A DNA stretch of 64,000 bases from Tillus elongatus. Lineage: Eukaryota; Arthropoda; Insecta; Coleoptera; Cleridae. Below, one piece after another: positions 1-13,981 of the stretch (within the stretch, counting starts at the first letter, position 1; each line of letters begins with the position of its first letter). A program made the translations under genes and the position numbers. The notes below the pieces were generated by a model. That model was not told the DNA's origin. It did not search any database and was given only the letters and a program-made list of their open reading frames with translations. The stretch lies in NCBI GenBank assembly GCA_964006375.1, contig OZ023265.1, positions 171,995,943 through 172,059,942 on the forward strand, given 5' to 3'.

Positions 1-610
1 TCGTCTACAAATTTGGTATACAGTTAGCACTCGACCAACGAACGGTTCAACTACGTTTTGAGTAAGATCGCTCCAGGGGGTTGGGGATTAATGGGGAATG
101 ATTTTGTGAAAATTTAAATTTTTTTCATTAAGACTCGAATAATATAACGTTTTATGGTTATGTTTATTACAAAACGTTCGATTTCATCAAACATCTGGTA
201 TTTTTTGCTGAAATTAAATTAGGGGTCGAATGTGTGGGGGTGGAATATGGGTGGTAGATAGATAGATAGATAGATAGATCGAATTTTTTTACTAAAAAGT
301 CTCAAAACATGTAGAAAACTTGATACCTGGATGAAAATATTTTGTTTGTCGGTCGGTCGGTCAATCTGTCGGCCTAAACATCTGTCTGGTAGTAGGCGCT
401 ATAACTTTCGAACGACTTGAGATATCTTCTTCCAATTTGGTATCCAGTTAGCACCCGACAAGGGAATTGTTCGAGTTGTTTTTGTGTAAGATCGCCTCAT
501 GGAGGATGGGATAAATGATGTGATTTAGTAAAAATTGACATTTTTCGTTAAAACTCGAGTAATATAACGTTTCAGAAGTTTATGGATACAGGAATACAAA
601 TAGCTCCTTT
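1..610. repeat. Two diverged tandem units (~427 bp) with GATA and GGTC tracts
   Basis: A unit beginning near 9 (AATTTGGTATACAGTTAGCA) recurs near 437 as a diverged copy (AATTTGGTATCCAGTTAGCA). Both copies run through a 'gtaagatcgc' block to 'aatataacgtttt'. Between them lie a GATA tract (about 255-280) and a GGTC tract (about 350-362). No coding sequence is visible. A simple-repeat core between similar arms resembles a non-autonomous repeat family, but I cannot place it. Confidence 0.5.
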
Positions 611-1384
611 GTGGTCAAGTTAAGGACCCTAAATTAATTTCTTGAGAATGTATTTTTGAGGAGAGTAGATTGTCACAGCTATGTGATAGTTATGGTTCAA
701 TTTGCAACACTATTTTAAAGAACCTCAGACCCAAATGTTCTGAATTATTTCGATAATTTAAAATCTGTTATTACTCTCCTACTCTGTCTATCAGGTAAGA
801 CGCCTAGCAAATATCATCTGTCTAATCTACTAGTCTAAATAACATATTCTACGTAGATCAAAGCGAGCCAGTATTTGTGTAGTACGAGTGTAAACGTCTC
901 ATTGGCATGTTCCCGCCCCGAACTTATTTGAGACAGTAAACAATGACACAAATAACCTTGAGTGGTGGTAGTACATGTTGTTTATAATTGTTATGGCTAC
1001 CCTAAATCATACACCTCCGAGCGTGGAGATTATAATTTTATCCTGAGCTTAGATTATCCTAGCTGTTAATGTATTAAATATCTTTGATGTCTGAAATGTC
1101 TGCCATGTGACGGGCCAGAGAAAACGTGATAGTGATATTAATGTCAAGGATGTGGGTTTAAATGTGGAATATATCTGCAAATTACATCAGTATGTTAGGT
1201 GGAATTAAATCCGAAACCGTTATATTGGAGGAGATTATTAGGGCGTGTAGTATTTCCAGGCCATTTTAGGAACAGGTAATTCTAGAAGCAATTTTGAATC
1301 ATTGAGTGAAATATGGAGCGTTCGTCTTTTAGACTAAAACGGTTACGTAGAATATTAGTGTTTCTAACCGAATAGGAATTTTAT
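611..1384. other. No recognisable feature
   Basis: AT-rich unique-looking sequence. No long reading frame, no terminal repeats and no similarity to the other elements of this window were noticed. Confidence 0.5.
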
Positions 1385-1396
1385 TTTAGACTCTAT

Positions 1397-1500
1397 TCAC
1401 CTCTTTCCTCCTTGTCAACACCCACGGTACGATAGTATTTAGGCTGTGAGCCCTCGTGGTGAATTGTTGAAATAAAAATTTAAAAACATAAATAAAAAAA
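1397..1500 (+). mobile_element. 3'-end remnant of non-LTR family N1
   Basis: The stretch from 'ctctttcctccttgtcaaca' through 'ccctcgtggtg' matches the last ~90 bases of the intact N1 element (12061-12140) almost base for base and runs into an A-rich tail. Only the 3' end is present, as expected for extreme 5' truncation during target-primed reverse transcription. Confidence 0.8.
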
Positions 1501-1702
1501 CTATAAAAGCTGAACTCAGCAAATAATTTATGGTAGAAAACTTTCATTAAAATATTTCTGATACTTTTCCAATTTTTTGTATTAAACTTTCATCCCTTAT
1601 TTATTTTATACTTTTAAGGTAAATGTCTGTAAATGCTGATAGATATATTTTTATTATTTAGAACTCTTCGCTTAAATGCCGATTTTACGGCTCTTAACTT
1701 TA

Positions 1703-5049
<3,347 letters not shown>

Positions 5050-5126
5050 GTATAAAAACTTATGCAAAAACTCTAGTAACATTTCCAAAAAAATAACGGC
5101 CAATTAACAAAATTTATAAAAAAGTT

Positions 5127-5445
5127 TCGAATGCAGCAAGTACATTATGGTAGCGAATTTTCCGTAAATGCTTCAAATTTGAATAACTCAATTTTCTATT
5201 AACCTAAGATTCGTCGGCTTGGAAACGAGTTTTTTCGGAAACATTTAAAGTTTATTTGCGGAAAATTTTTGTATGTTTTCAAACAATAAGTTATTTTGAA
5301 AAAATATGGTACATTGTTTCTACTACATAGGTTATACCGGTGATCAAATTGACGCCTGCTTGGATTAAAGAGACATATTTGCTATTAAAACATTTTTATG
5401 AAAATGCACTTCCATAATGGACTTGATGCGTCCAGGCTTTTTTTG
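5127..5445. mobile_element. TAH terminal cassette (inverted 3' ends), degenerate
   Basis: Both ends carry diverged copies of the TAH 3' signature facing each other: 'gcagcaagtacattatggta' on the left and 'cttccataatggacttgatg' on the right. The interior matches the ~300-bp cassette seen at 38455-38738 and 58482-58795. Confidence 0.6.
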
Positions 5446-6484
5446 AGTGGTCCCGCTGGCCCTGAACAGCGACAAGAAACTACATGAACTACTGGACCCC
5501 CACTAAATACCACGTCGGAAGCAAAAGTTAAGTACCTAATTCATCTGCTTTCATTGTTTTTACTTTAAGTTTCACAAAAAACTGCCGCAAGTAATCATTA
5601 TTAAATACAACACTTTGTATTATATAAAGCGCTCTTTTATCAATAAATACCAATAACCAGGTCTTGATTTTTATTTATGTGTTCGACGTCACCAAGATTG
5701 TAAGGCCAGTACCCACATTTTTTAATAATTTGCATTAAGTGTTAGGTCCAGGCTGACTCGCCACATCATTTCCCTTTATAATTAAAATATTAGTGAATTC
5801 TTTTGCCAAATTTAAAAAATAAAATAACCATTCACTATTAACGTTATAACTTATATTACAAATAGTCACCTATCTTTATTCAACATCGGCTCAGTCATTT
5901 CAAGAACATGCATCTGTTTCTTTGTTAGACGAAAACACTAAACTTTATCTAAGAATCACCTGAACTCAGAGCAGAATGCTATTAATTGAATATATATCTA
6001 CCTCCTGGAGGATCTGGATGACAAACGCTTAACCAGAATGAGGAAGAAGCAAACTTTGTAGTCTAGGATTTGCTCCTTAATTCCGCAAACTTCGCACAGA
6101 ATTATCTGTTAAACGGTTTGATAGTGAGGAAACCCCTGGCTGGGAAAGTTCCTTACAATATCGAGTTAAATTTTGATGGGTTACAACGTGGAAAGATATG
6201 CAGTAAACTTTAACACTTGATACCGCCAATCACTTATGCATCTTCTCTGAATTTATATCTATTGATTTCTCACCTAACTTAGATAAGACGATTAATGTTT
6301 TATTATCTTTCAAAATAGACATTCCTTGTTAGCTCAATTGTTAACGAATGTTAATGATTAAAAAAAGCACGTTAAGTTTTTATATCCCCAAAAAATTTGT
6401 ATTACACATGTTTTTAGAGATTTTTGTAAAAAAAATGGAATAATCAAGAGATCCCTGGATTTTATTGATACTAATTTATTATAA
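5446..6484. other. No recognisable feature
   Basis: AT-rich sequence with many stops in all frames. I saw no terminal repeats and no protein similarity. Confidence 0.5.
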
Positions 6485-6637
6485 TAAAAGTCTGGACGCA
6501 GCAAGTGCGTAATGGTACTGAATTTTCATCAAAACGTTTATTAGCAAATATTTCCTTGTTTTAATGCACAGGCATCAATATATATAGTAGAAACGATAAT
6601 GTACCATATCTCATCAAAATATCTTTATTGTTTTTCT
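6485..6637 (-). mobile_element. TAH terminal cassette fragment
   Basis: It begins AAAGTCTGGACGCAGCAAGT and continues with the cassette interior ('agtagaaacgataatgtacc'). It stops abruptly where mariner copy M2 starts, also truncated, so the junction is a rearrangement rather than a clean insertion. Confidence 0.65.
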
Positions 6638-8088
6638 GAATTCAGCACACTAATCTTTTTAGAGGTTTTATTAGCTCGTTTAAAAATTATTCACAGTTGG
6701 AGTTGCAAGAACGTATTTCATTCATTGTGATAAGAAATGCGCTAATTAGTCAATTTTTCGTTAAAAAAACTAATAAACAAAACAAAACGTTCAAAAATGT
6801 TTATTCAGTTAAGTAAGTGGTCAAATTGTTGACCACCATCTTCCATACAGAAGTACAAATTTTGTTCAAAACGAGCTCTGACATTCTGGAGCATTTGCGG
6901 AGTTATTAGACGGCATTCTTCAACAATGCGTCGTCGTAATTCTTCCAGAGACTCCGGTTCTGTTGCGTAAACTCTACTCTTTAAATGGCCTTATAGAAAG
7001 AAGTCTAAAGAAGTTAAATCCGGTGATCAAGGGGGCACTCAATAGCACCTCTACGCACAATCCATTGCTCTGGAAACTCTCTGTTCAAAGACTCCCTAAC
7101 ACGTTGTGAAGAATGCGGGGGAGCTCCATCTTGTTGAAACACTAATTGATTTTCCTGATAGCGATCATCATTTTCAACAATGTCAATTAGTAGAAGGTAA
7201 ACGATATTTCCTAGTAATTCCAAATACGTTTCGCCACTCAAATTGCCATCAAGAAAAATTGGTCGGATTAAACGGTCTCCAAAAATGCCAGTCAAGACAT
7301 TCAATTTCTGTGGAGTTTGAGTGTGGACTTCGTGAAAATTTCTTGGATTATTATCTGCCCAATAACGACAATTATGACGATTGACTGTAGAGTTTAATAA
7401 AAACGTACACTCGTCTGAAAAACAGATATTGAACAGAGAATTCCGGTTATTAGCTATTCGTGCAGTCATAACTTCACAAAACTCCAGCCGCCGATCAAAA
7501 TAATCTTCATTCAGTTGTTGTACAAGATGAATTTTACGGGTGAAATTTATGATGCTTCAATATTCGCTGAATAGTTCTTATTTTGATGTTTGAAACAGTG
7601 GGCAATTTTCTCGTGCTCAAAGTTGGGTCTGCAGCAATTTGTACTAAAACTTCAATCTCAGTAGTCTCATTTCTAACCGGAAATTCACGTTCAGGATTCC
7701 GTTTTCTGAATTAATAAACCGCATTTCTCTCATTCCGATAAAAAATGTTCTGATAGTCAATTTTTTGTTTACAAACCAACAAAACATCGACTATCAGCAC
7801 ATTTCTTATCGGAATGAGTGAAATGCGTTTTTGCATCTTCAACTGCGGATAATTTTCAAACGAGTTAATATAACTTCCAGAAAAATTAGTGTGCTGAATT
7901 CAGAAAGGAAAGAGCTTTCAAATGGTGTAACACTCGACTTATGTTACCTATTTAAAATATAAGAGTTGTTATTACCACCCTTAAGGGGTTGATGTGACAA
8001 AGTTGAGTTTTATGTCAAAACATGTCCAACTCAATATTAAAATTGACTGGACGCAAATCAGTCTGTTTTGTTTACAGTGCGCCACCCT
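6638..8088 (-). mobile_element. DD41D mariner transposon M2, reversed, one end lost
   Basis: The interior is clearly the same family as M1. The right (5') end finishes with CAGTGCGCCACCCT next to TA at 8089-8090. Its TIR lacks an internal ~35 bp found in M1. The left (3') TIR lacks its outer ~190 bp and begins within the TIR at TTTTTCTGAATTCAGCACAC. The N-terminal coding region is deleted: the TIR side joins directly to codons for RKRNPERE-like sequence near 7710. Confidence 0.85.
6805..7712 (-). pseudogene. DD41D mariner-type transposase (M2), broken
   Basis: Read on the minus strand it keeps NPEREFPVRNETTEIEVL and the helix-turn-helix region TLSTRKLPTVSNIK. A longer open stretch (7469-7014) holds CFSDECTFLLN, NCRYWADNN and QQDGAPPHSSQRV. 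A small deletion after GAIECP shifts the frame. The tail (SPDLT, LKSRVYATEPESLEELRRRI, QQFDHLLN) follows in another frame to a stop at 6805. It is very similar to M1, but M2 retains some positions that M1 has lost (DECTF where M1 has a stop). The N-terminal ~60 residues are missing. Confidence 0.85.
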
Positions 8089-8097
8089 ATATATTTA

Positions 8098-8193
8098 TAT
8101 GTGTATTTATGACATTGTACACTGGCTTTAATTGATATGTTATATGTACTCTTATTTATCAACGTGACGAATAAATTATTATTATTATTATCT
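8098..8193 (+). mobile_element. Possible 3' tail of a non-LTR retroelement, (TTA)n-ended
   Basis: A short non-coding stretch ends GTGACGAATAAATTATTATT: an AATAAA signal running straight into an ATT/TTA repeat. The reverse retroelement at 20-21.6 kb ends the same way. No coding part is present. Confidence 0.4.
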
Positions 8194-8705
8194 AGCATCT
8201 ACTAGATTCTATTTATCTCTATTTTACGTAAATTAGTACAAAACACGATTTACCTTTATTTTTACATAAACATCCAAGGCAAGAAATCCAGAATATACTG
8301 TCGGATAGCCTTTCCATCATTTTGATATGGCAAGCCATAAATTATTAGAACTTTCTCTTTACTTTGGAAATGCTTTACCGAAGTTTTTTTTATGTGGATA
8401 ACCTTTGATCTCGCTGAATGTCTGCATGCGGTATAACACAGGTACTGACTACGAACACGGAGTTGTTTTTTATCAAAGCTACAGGTAGGAGAAATGCCAT
8501 CACTGATTTATTGGTCCTACATTTTTAACTTTATAAATAAATGAAATCGTTTCCTAGGGCTTTTGCGACCTGTTAGAAATGGATTCAAGGGTGAGTCTTG
8601 TCGAGTGGTAACGCGTGTAGGTTTGGAAAGTGTCGCCATATTTAGAAATGTCATGTTTATTATTAGGAATATTATTAAATATATATAGAGTTAAGTAATT
8701 TTATA
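8194..8705. other. No recognisable feature
   Basis: Non-coding AT-rich sequence between two mariner-like elements; I see no repeats or motifs. Confidence 0.45.
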
Positions 8706-9008
8706 TACAGGGTAAGTGAAACTCGATGTCTCGGCTCTATTGTAAGAAAAAGGAAAAGCGATAGAAAAAATCTGAAAAGAGGTTCTTAAATGGGATTGAC
8801 TAAGCCAAGTTTGCATATTTTTGGATATTTGGAAACTGAAGTAATGACGTCATCGATTTTTTTCCCAGAAACATACCTATATTTTGGCACATCTAAAAAG
8901 AACTATTTTTTCGTATTTTTTTCTGGACAAATTATGAAAAGAAAAAAATTGCTATATTTTTCCGTTAAAAAGTTATAATCAAATTTGTAGAAAAAAGTAT
9001 AACTTAGT

Positions 9009-12000
9009 AAAAAGACAACAGTAAAGGATTTTTTCACGCCCGAGGAGGTACCACCCCATGCATCAAGGAGCCAGTGAAGTCCCAACGGACGTTTCCGGTT
9101 CTGGTGTATGAGTCGGTTTCCCTTATAAGCAAAAATGATGATGGCTCCTCCTTGTATAAAATATTCCGGAGGCAAAATACCCCTCCATTCGGATCTCCGG
9201 GAGAGGGGTGTACAGGGGGCGCCAACATCAAGATTTAACATATCCTTTTCGAATATATGTGGCCTAAATTCTAACCTGAACTCCGTCCACCATTTCCTCC
9301 AGACTAACAGGCCCCAACTCCTCTTCCTCACCGAAACCCAAATCAGTGCCAAAACAGCCACTAATCACCTTAATTTCCCGGGGTATGAGCTCCTTACTGC
9401 CTTTAGATTGCATGGAGGCGTGTGCGCATACGTCCGTAGCAATCTACCCTGCACCAGACTTCCCAATTTAGAAGCTGGAAGAAAAGACATACTATGGATA
9501 AAACTCTCTCTCAGGGCTGCAACTAAATTCATCTGTTGCATTTACCGGTCACCTTCTGACAACAACTTTGTCCAGCTCTTTGACTACCTTTCTGAAAAAA
9601 CCGACTATCTGATTTCTGAATATCCTTCCTCCGAGGTCACTATTCTTGGCGACTTCAATGTCCATAATAAGGAATGGCTAGGATCTTCAAAAACCGATCC
9701 ACAAGGGAGAGCAGCGGAAGCCTTTGCAGTCAGCAATTCTTTGGCCAATATGGTTCAGCAACCTACTTACTTTCCTCGTATCCCAACACACAGCTCAAAT
9801 CCCTTGGATCTCCTTCTTACTACAAATCCTGAATGCTATAAGATATCAGTCACCGCCCCCCTTGGTCGCTCAGACCACGGCATGGTCACTGCTTCCTGTG
9901 CAATGCAACCCGAGGTCACACAGTCATCACACCCACGTATCGTTTGGCACTACAACTCCGCAAACTGGGACGAAATGCGGGATTACTTTTCCCCATTTCC
10001 ATGGGCGTCTGTCTGCTTCTCTCATCCTGACCCCTCTGATATCTCAGAAAACGTCACCGAAATTATCCAAGCTGGCATGGAATTATTTATTCCACGTACA
10101 CAGAAAACCTCTTCAGCCACTCAAAAGCCCTGGTTCTCTAAATCCTGTGACAAGGCCAGACTTGAAAAGGTCAAAGCTCACAAAACGCTTCTACACAATC
10201 CCAGTCAAGAAAATCGTCAAGCATTCAACGACGCAAGAAACCGCTATGTCCGCATTCTTTCTGAGGCAAAAAACTCGTTTAATAACCACATCAAAAACAA
10301 AGTCCTCTCAAGCTCCAACGGCGGCAAACCCTTCTGGACTCTTGCTAAGTCTATTGGGAATAATTTCTGCAAGAGCACGTTCCCACCTCTCGTCTCCGGT
10401 GACGAAATTGTTTCTACCGCCCTGGGCAAGGCTGAACTTTTTGCTTCGTTGTTCGCCGGAAATTCTACTCTCAACCCACCTTCAAATGTTCAACCACCAA
10501 CAGTCCCCAACGTCGCGCATAAAATGACTGATATCATTTTCAAAACTAAAAAGGTACGAAAGATGCTCTCTTCTCTTAATACCAGGAAAGCCTCTGGCCT
10601 TGACGAGATCCCAGCAATTGTTCTCAAAAAATGCGCACCAGAACTTGCTCCTGTCCTGACTCGTCTGTTTCAGATATCTTACAATAAAGGCATATTCCCT
10701 AGTAACTGGAAAACTGCTCGAGTACAACCCATCCCCAAGAAAGGATCCAAAGCGCTTCCTAGCAACTACAGGCCTATTTCTCTCCTTTCAGTCATCTCTA
10801 AAGTGATGGAAAAGTATATAAACACCGAACTACTAAAATTCCTTGAAAAACACAGTCTAATCCACGACAGGCAGTATGGATTCCGTCAGCGCAGATCGAC
10901 TGCCGACCTCCTTTCCTTTGTCACCCATTCTTGGAACAAGTCTATGGAACAACACGGTGAATCCCAGATTGTTGCTCTAGACATATCCAAAGCATTCGAC
11001 CAGGTCTGGCACGCAGCGCTGCTTAATAAACTTCCGGCCTATGGCCTACCACCAAAACTTTGTACCTGGACAGCAAATTTCCTCTCCAACAGGAGCATAT
11101 CTGTTGTTGTGGATGGCCATTCCTCTAAACTGTATCCAATTAATGCAGGAGTTCCTCAAGGTTCAGCTTTAGCCCCTACTTTGTTTCTTCTCCACATCAA
11201 TGACCTCCTCTCTAGCACATCCAACCCAGTTCACAGTTACGCGGACGACAGCACCCTCCACTCAAACATACAATATTCTAAGCCTGTCTCTTTAGCCCAA
11301 TTAGATGAGGATCGCAGACTCATGGAGGGTTCTGTCTCCGTAGACCTCCAAAAAATATTAGACTGGGGAAGTAGAAATCTTGTACAATTCAACCCCACCA
11401 AAACTAAGTCTTGCTTTCTTTCTCACAAGAGATACAGCAGCCCTAGACCCATCACAATGAACAACCAAGTTATTCAAAGTAATGAGTCATTTTCTCTTGT
11501 TGGCATTTCTGTGGATCGAAATCTTAATTGGCACCAACATGTTACATCAATTGCAGAAGCGGCTGCTAAGAAATTGGGTTTCCTCTTCCGGGCTCGCAAA
11601 TACTTTTCACCAACTAATCTCTATACCTTATACACTTCACAAATAAGGCCAAACCTCGAATACTGCTCTCACATCTGGGGTGCAGCAGCCGCTTCTACAC
11701 TCGCTATCCTGGACTCCATTCAAAAGAGAGCTATACGTCTCATCGGTGACCCTACCCTCACCCAAAGGCTTCCATCCCTTGCCCACCGACGTGCCGTTGG
11801 TGACCTCTCTCTCTTTTATAGATATCTGCACGGGCACTGCTCAGAGGAGCTTTCCTCCATAATTCCCCCACCTGCTGCCCCCAGCAGATCTACCAGGGGA
11901 ACAGAGCGAATGCACCCTTTTACTGTCCAGGTCACCAGACATAGAACATCTTGTTATGCCCGCTCTTTTGTCCCGAGGACTTCCAAGTTGTGGAATTCCT

Positions 12001-12161
12001 TGCCGGCACATGTTTTTCCTTCTCCTCCGAACCTCCAAACCTTCAAGTCCAGAATTAACAAGTTGCCTCTTTCCTCCTTGTCAACACCCACGGTACGATA
12101 GTATTTAGGCTGTAAGCCCTCGTGGTGTGTTGTTGACATAAAAAAAAAAAAAAAAAAAAAC
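9009..12161 (+). mobile_element. Full-length non-LTR retrotransposon N1
   Basis: A single-ORF element with a short 5' leader (from about 9009), an intact endonuclease/reverse transcriptase gene and an A20 tail at 12141-12160. AACTTAGT occurs just before (9001-9008) and just after (12162-12169) and is the likely target-site duplication. A third AACTTAG at 13268 belongs to the older PLE insertion, so the order is mariner, then PLE, then N1. A 5'-truncated reverse copy lies at 44757-45781 and a tail remnant at 1397. Confidence 0.85.
9135..12101 (+). CDS. Non-LTR retrotransposon endonuclease/reverse transcriptase (N1), intact
   Basis: A 988-residue polyprotein for target-primed reverse transcription. 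The N-terminal third is an AP-endonuclease-like domain: SNICGLNSN, the E of LFLTETQIS, YRSPSDNN, GDFNVHNKEW and LGRSDHGMV, in order over residues ~35-250. The RT domain (about 500-780) shows YRPISLLSVISKVMEKYI, the first catalytic D in ALDISKAFDQVWH, GVPQGSALAPTLF and the catalytic box YADDSTLHS, then the thumb segment LVGISVDRNLNWHQH. All catalytic positions I can check are present, with no stop or frameshift. There is no RNase H and no separate ORF1. The start is the first of three consecutive ATGs. Single ORF, A-tail and motif style suggest a CR1/L2- or jockey-type clade; exact placement needs a tree. Confidence 0.92.
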   Translation: MMMAPPCIKYSGGKIPLHSDLRERGVQGAPTSRFNISFSNICGLNSNLNSVHHFLQTNRPQLLFLTETQISAKTATNHLNFPGYELLTAFRLHGGVCAYVRSNLPCTRLPNLEAGRKDILWIKLSLRAATKFICCIYRSPSDNNFVQLFDYLSEKTDYLISEYPSSEVTILGDFNVHNKEWLGSSKTDPQGRAAEAFAVSNSLANMVQQPTYFPRIPTHSSNPLDLLLTTNPECYKISVTAPLGRSDHGMVTASCAMQPEVTQSSHPRIVWHYNSANWDEMRDYFSPFPWASVCFSHPDPSDISENVTEIIQAGMELFIPRTQKTSSATQKPWFSKSCDKARLEKVKAHKTLLHNPSQENRQAFNDARNRYVRILSEAKNSFNNHIKNKVLSSSNGGKPFWTLAKSIGNNFCKSTFPPLVSGDEIVSTALGKAELFASLFAGNSTLNPPSNVQPPTVPNVAHKMTDIIFKTKKVRKMLSSLNTRKASGLDEIPAIVLKKCAPELAPVLTRLFQISYNKGIFPSNWKTARVQPIPKKGSKALPSNYRPISLLSVISKVMEKYINTELLKFLEKHSLIHDRQYGFRQRRSTADLLSFVTHSWNKSMEQHGESQIVALDISKAFDQVWHAALLNKLPAYGLPPKLCTWTANFLSNRSISVVVDGHSSKLYPINAGVPQGSALAPTLFLLHINDLLSSTSNPVHSYADDSTLHSNIQYSKPVSLAQLDEDRRLMEGSVSVDLQKILDWGSRNLVQFNPTKTKSCFLSHKRYSSPRPITMNNQVIQSNESFSLVGISVDRNLNWHQHVTSIAEAAAKKLGFLFRARKYFSPTNLYTLYTSQIRPNLEYCSHIWGAAAASTLAILDSIQKRAIRLIGDPTLTQRLPSLAHRRAVGDLSLFYRYLHGHCSEELSSIIPPPAAPSRSTRGTERMHPFTVQVTRHRTSCYARSFVPRTSKLWNSLPAHVFPSPPNLQTFKSRINKLPLSSLSTPTVR

Positions 12162-12169
12162 AACTTAGT

Positions 12170-13265
12170 CAGGGGATCTGCTCCTTGGCTTCCAGACCTG
12201 CCATTTTGTTTTTAGTGTCTGTATATTTTCGAGTCAATTTCTCACGTCTGTCAGTTGTTGATTGCCGTTTTCATTCTCGATTAAGAAGCCGACCTTACGT
12301 CAGGTCATTTTGGCCCACTCCGGACCTGTCCTTCGTTTTTAGCGTCTTTGTTTTCCGTCGTCGATACGTCACTTCTGTCAAATGTCACTTGTCATTTTCC
12401 CTTTTCAGTTTAAGTATCGACCTTGCGCTGAGATGTTCTGCCGGCTTGTGTTCTCCATCACGTGTTATGCACGTTATATCTCACCTTTTAAATTTGAAAC
12501 AAAAATTCTTTCTTGATTTTCAACAGAGCTGTTATTTTCCAAGTTGTTAGCACTTCTGATACCAAATGGATCAATCCTATAACAACAGATGAAGCATGTT
12601 CCTTGGGCATTCAACTGTATAGTTTTTTAGTCCTGTTTAGCAAGACAAGTAAGTAAGTTCGCCATCTTGGCGCTTTTTTCATTTTTCATGTTTCAAACAA
12701 CGGTAAAAACTCGCTTCTGTTTCAATTCCCATTCACTTGATAGGTTTATTTTCTCTGAAAGTTTCTTCTCGGCTGCATGGCTTGCTGGTGTTTGTGCTGT
12801 CTGCTCTTACTCCTGTTGTTGTCTTCAGCTAAGGCTTGAATTTTGGAGAATTTTTAAGCTTTATGAGTTTTAATATTAGACGTATTGTAATTTTTGAAGA
12901 TCTAGAGACAGATTAGCCTTTTATTGTATTTTAATTTTTTGACTTGTAGTTGTTTTTCAATTTTATTGCATGCAGTACTTAGTGACTGTATACTTGTGTT
13001 CTTATAGCTTTTGTAGCTTGACATGTTAACTATTAACCTTTTGACTTAGTGTTGGGGTTAGCTGTTGTTAACTCATTTTATCTTATATTCCTGCGTTGTA
13101 CCCTCGCAGAAGTAGCCTACCGGAAAACTCAGTTTTTCTGACAAGCCTTTTATAAATTATAGATTCCCCTGAGGATGACCTGTTAGGTAAGGTCGAAACG
13201 CGTCGGGACAAGGAATAAAGTATTTGTTTGGAAAGAAAAGGCCTTTTATTCATCACCCAAAGATT
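12170..13265 (+). mobile_element. Penelope-like element terminal fragment (leader/pseudo-LTR) with hammerhead
   Basis: It lies between two copies of AACTTAG (12162 side and 13268) that match the sequence expected in host mariner M3, so it looks like a separate insertion. No RT coding is seen. A hammerhead ribozyme sits near the right end, as in PLE pseudo-LTRs. Two imperfect ~128-bp tandem units start at 12195 and 12323: GACCTGCCATTTTGTTTTTA and the related GACCTGTCCTTCGTTTTTAG. Open frames here are short and show no domain. Confidence 0.6.
13165..13208 (+). ncRNA. Hammerhead ribozyme, type I, PLE-style
   Basis: All core parts are visible in order. Stem I is TCCC (13165-13168) pairing with GGGA (13205-13208). 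The core is CTGAGGA (13169-13175). Stem II is GACC/GGTC with a 10-nt loop. GAAA (13195-13198) is followed by the self-complementary stem III CGCG, and the cleavage dinucleotide TC ends at 13204. The minimal stem III matches hammerheads described in Penelope-like elements, which are thought to act as dimers. Predicted cut: after 13204. Confidence 0.8.
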
Positions 13266-13981
13266 TATAACTTAGAACACTTGTCAGATTAACATCAACA
13301 GCGAAGAATTAATTATATTTCCCAAGTGATGGTAAACTTGATCAATGACAATCGTTTTTTTTTTCAACATGTGTTTTGGACGGACGAAAGCCGTTTTGTT
13401 AATAACGGTAAGTCCAATAAAAAAAAGCATATTTGGGCTACTGAAAATCCACATTTTGTCAATGCGATTGAAAATCAAGGACACTTCGGAATTAACGTTT
13501 ACTGTGGTATTATTAACAGGCATTTGATTGGTCCATATTTTTACGAATGAATTTTACATAGTGAGCGATATTTGCAATTTCTCCCAGAACAACTTCCTGT
13601 GCTGCTTGAAAATGAGCCATTACAGCTGCGAGAAAATATTTGTTTCCAGCATCACGGAGCTACAACGCATAAAGCAAGAATTGTCCAACAATATTTAAAT
13701 GAAACTTACGGAGAAAATGGATAGGTATAAATGGACCGATACAGTGGCCGCTTAAATCACTGGTCTTGACCCCACCTGACTTTTTTTTGTGGGGAGCTTT
13801 GAAAAATAAAGTTTACAGAACACCATCTGTTAACTTGAAACATTTACAAGAAAAAATCAGAAATGCTTGCGATGAACTATCTAGAGAAATGTTTCATTAG
13901 GCTCCAGTGCGAGAGGTAGGGTGGAGATTGGATAAGTGTTTAGAAATAGGAGGTGGTCACATTGAGAATTTGTTGCAATGA
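13266..13981 (+). pseudogene. DD41D mariner-type transposase (M3), N-terminus lost, broken
   Basis: The first open stretch (13326-13550) encodes VMVNLINDNRFFFQHVFWTDESRF, with the first catalytic D in TDES. After a stop the sequence continues with PEQLPVLLENEP and QHHGATTHKARIVQ, where the second catalytic D is replaced by H. A frameshift near 13722 restores NWIGINGPIQWP and LTPPDFFLWGALKNKVY; the spacing between positions two and three is again 41 residues. The end is GGGHIENLLQ plus stop at 13979-13981. The helix-turn-helix part is absent; the nested insertions lie where it should be. It differs clearly from M1/M2, so it is a separate family. Confidence 0.8.

Noticed and set aside
9724..10527. 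A 267-codon open frame overlapping the N1 gene
   Set aside because: It lies in another frame of the intact N1 polyprotein, with no domain; it is a shadow.
12185..12550. A 121-codon frame as a possible small gene
   Set aside because: It falls in the repeated leader of a Penelope-like fragment, with low-complexity S/F/R content and no recognised domain.
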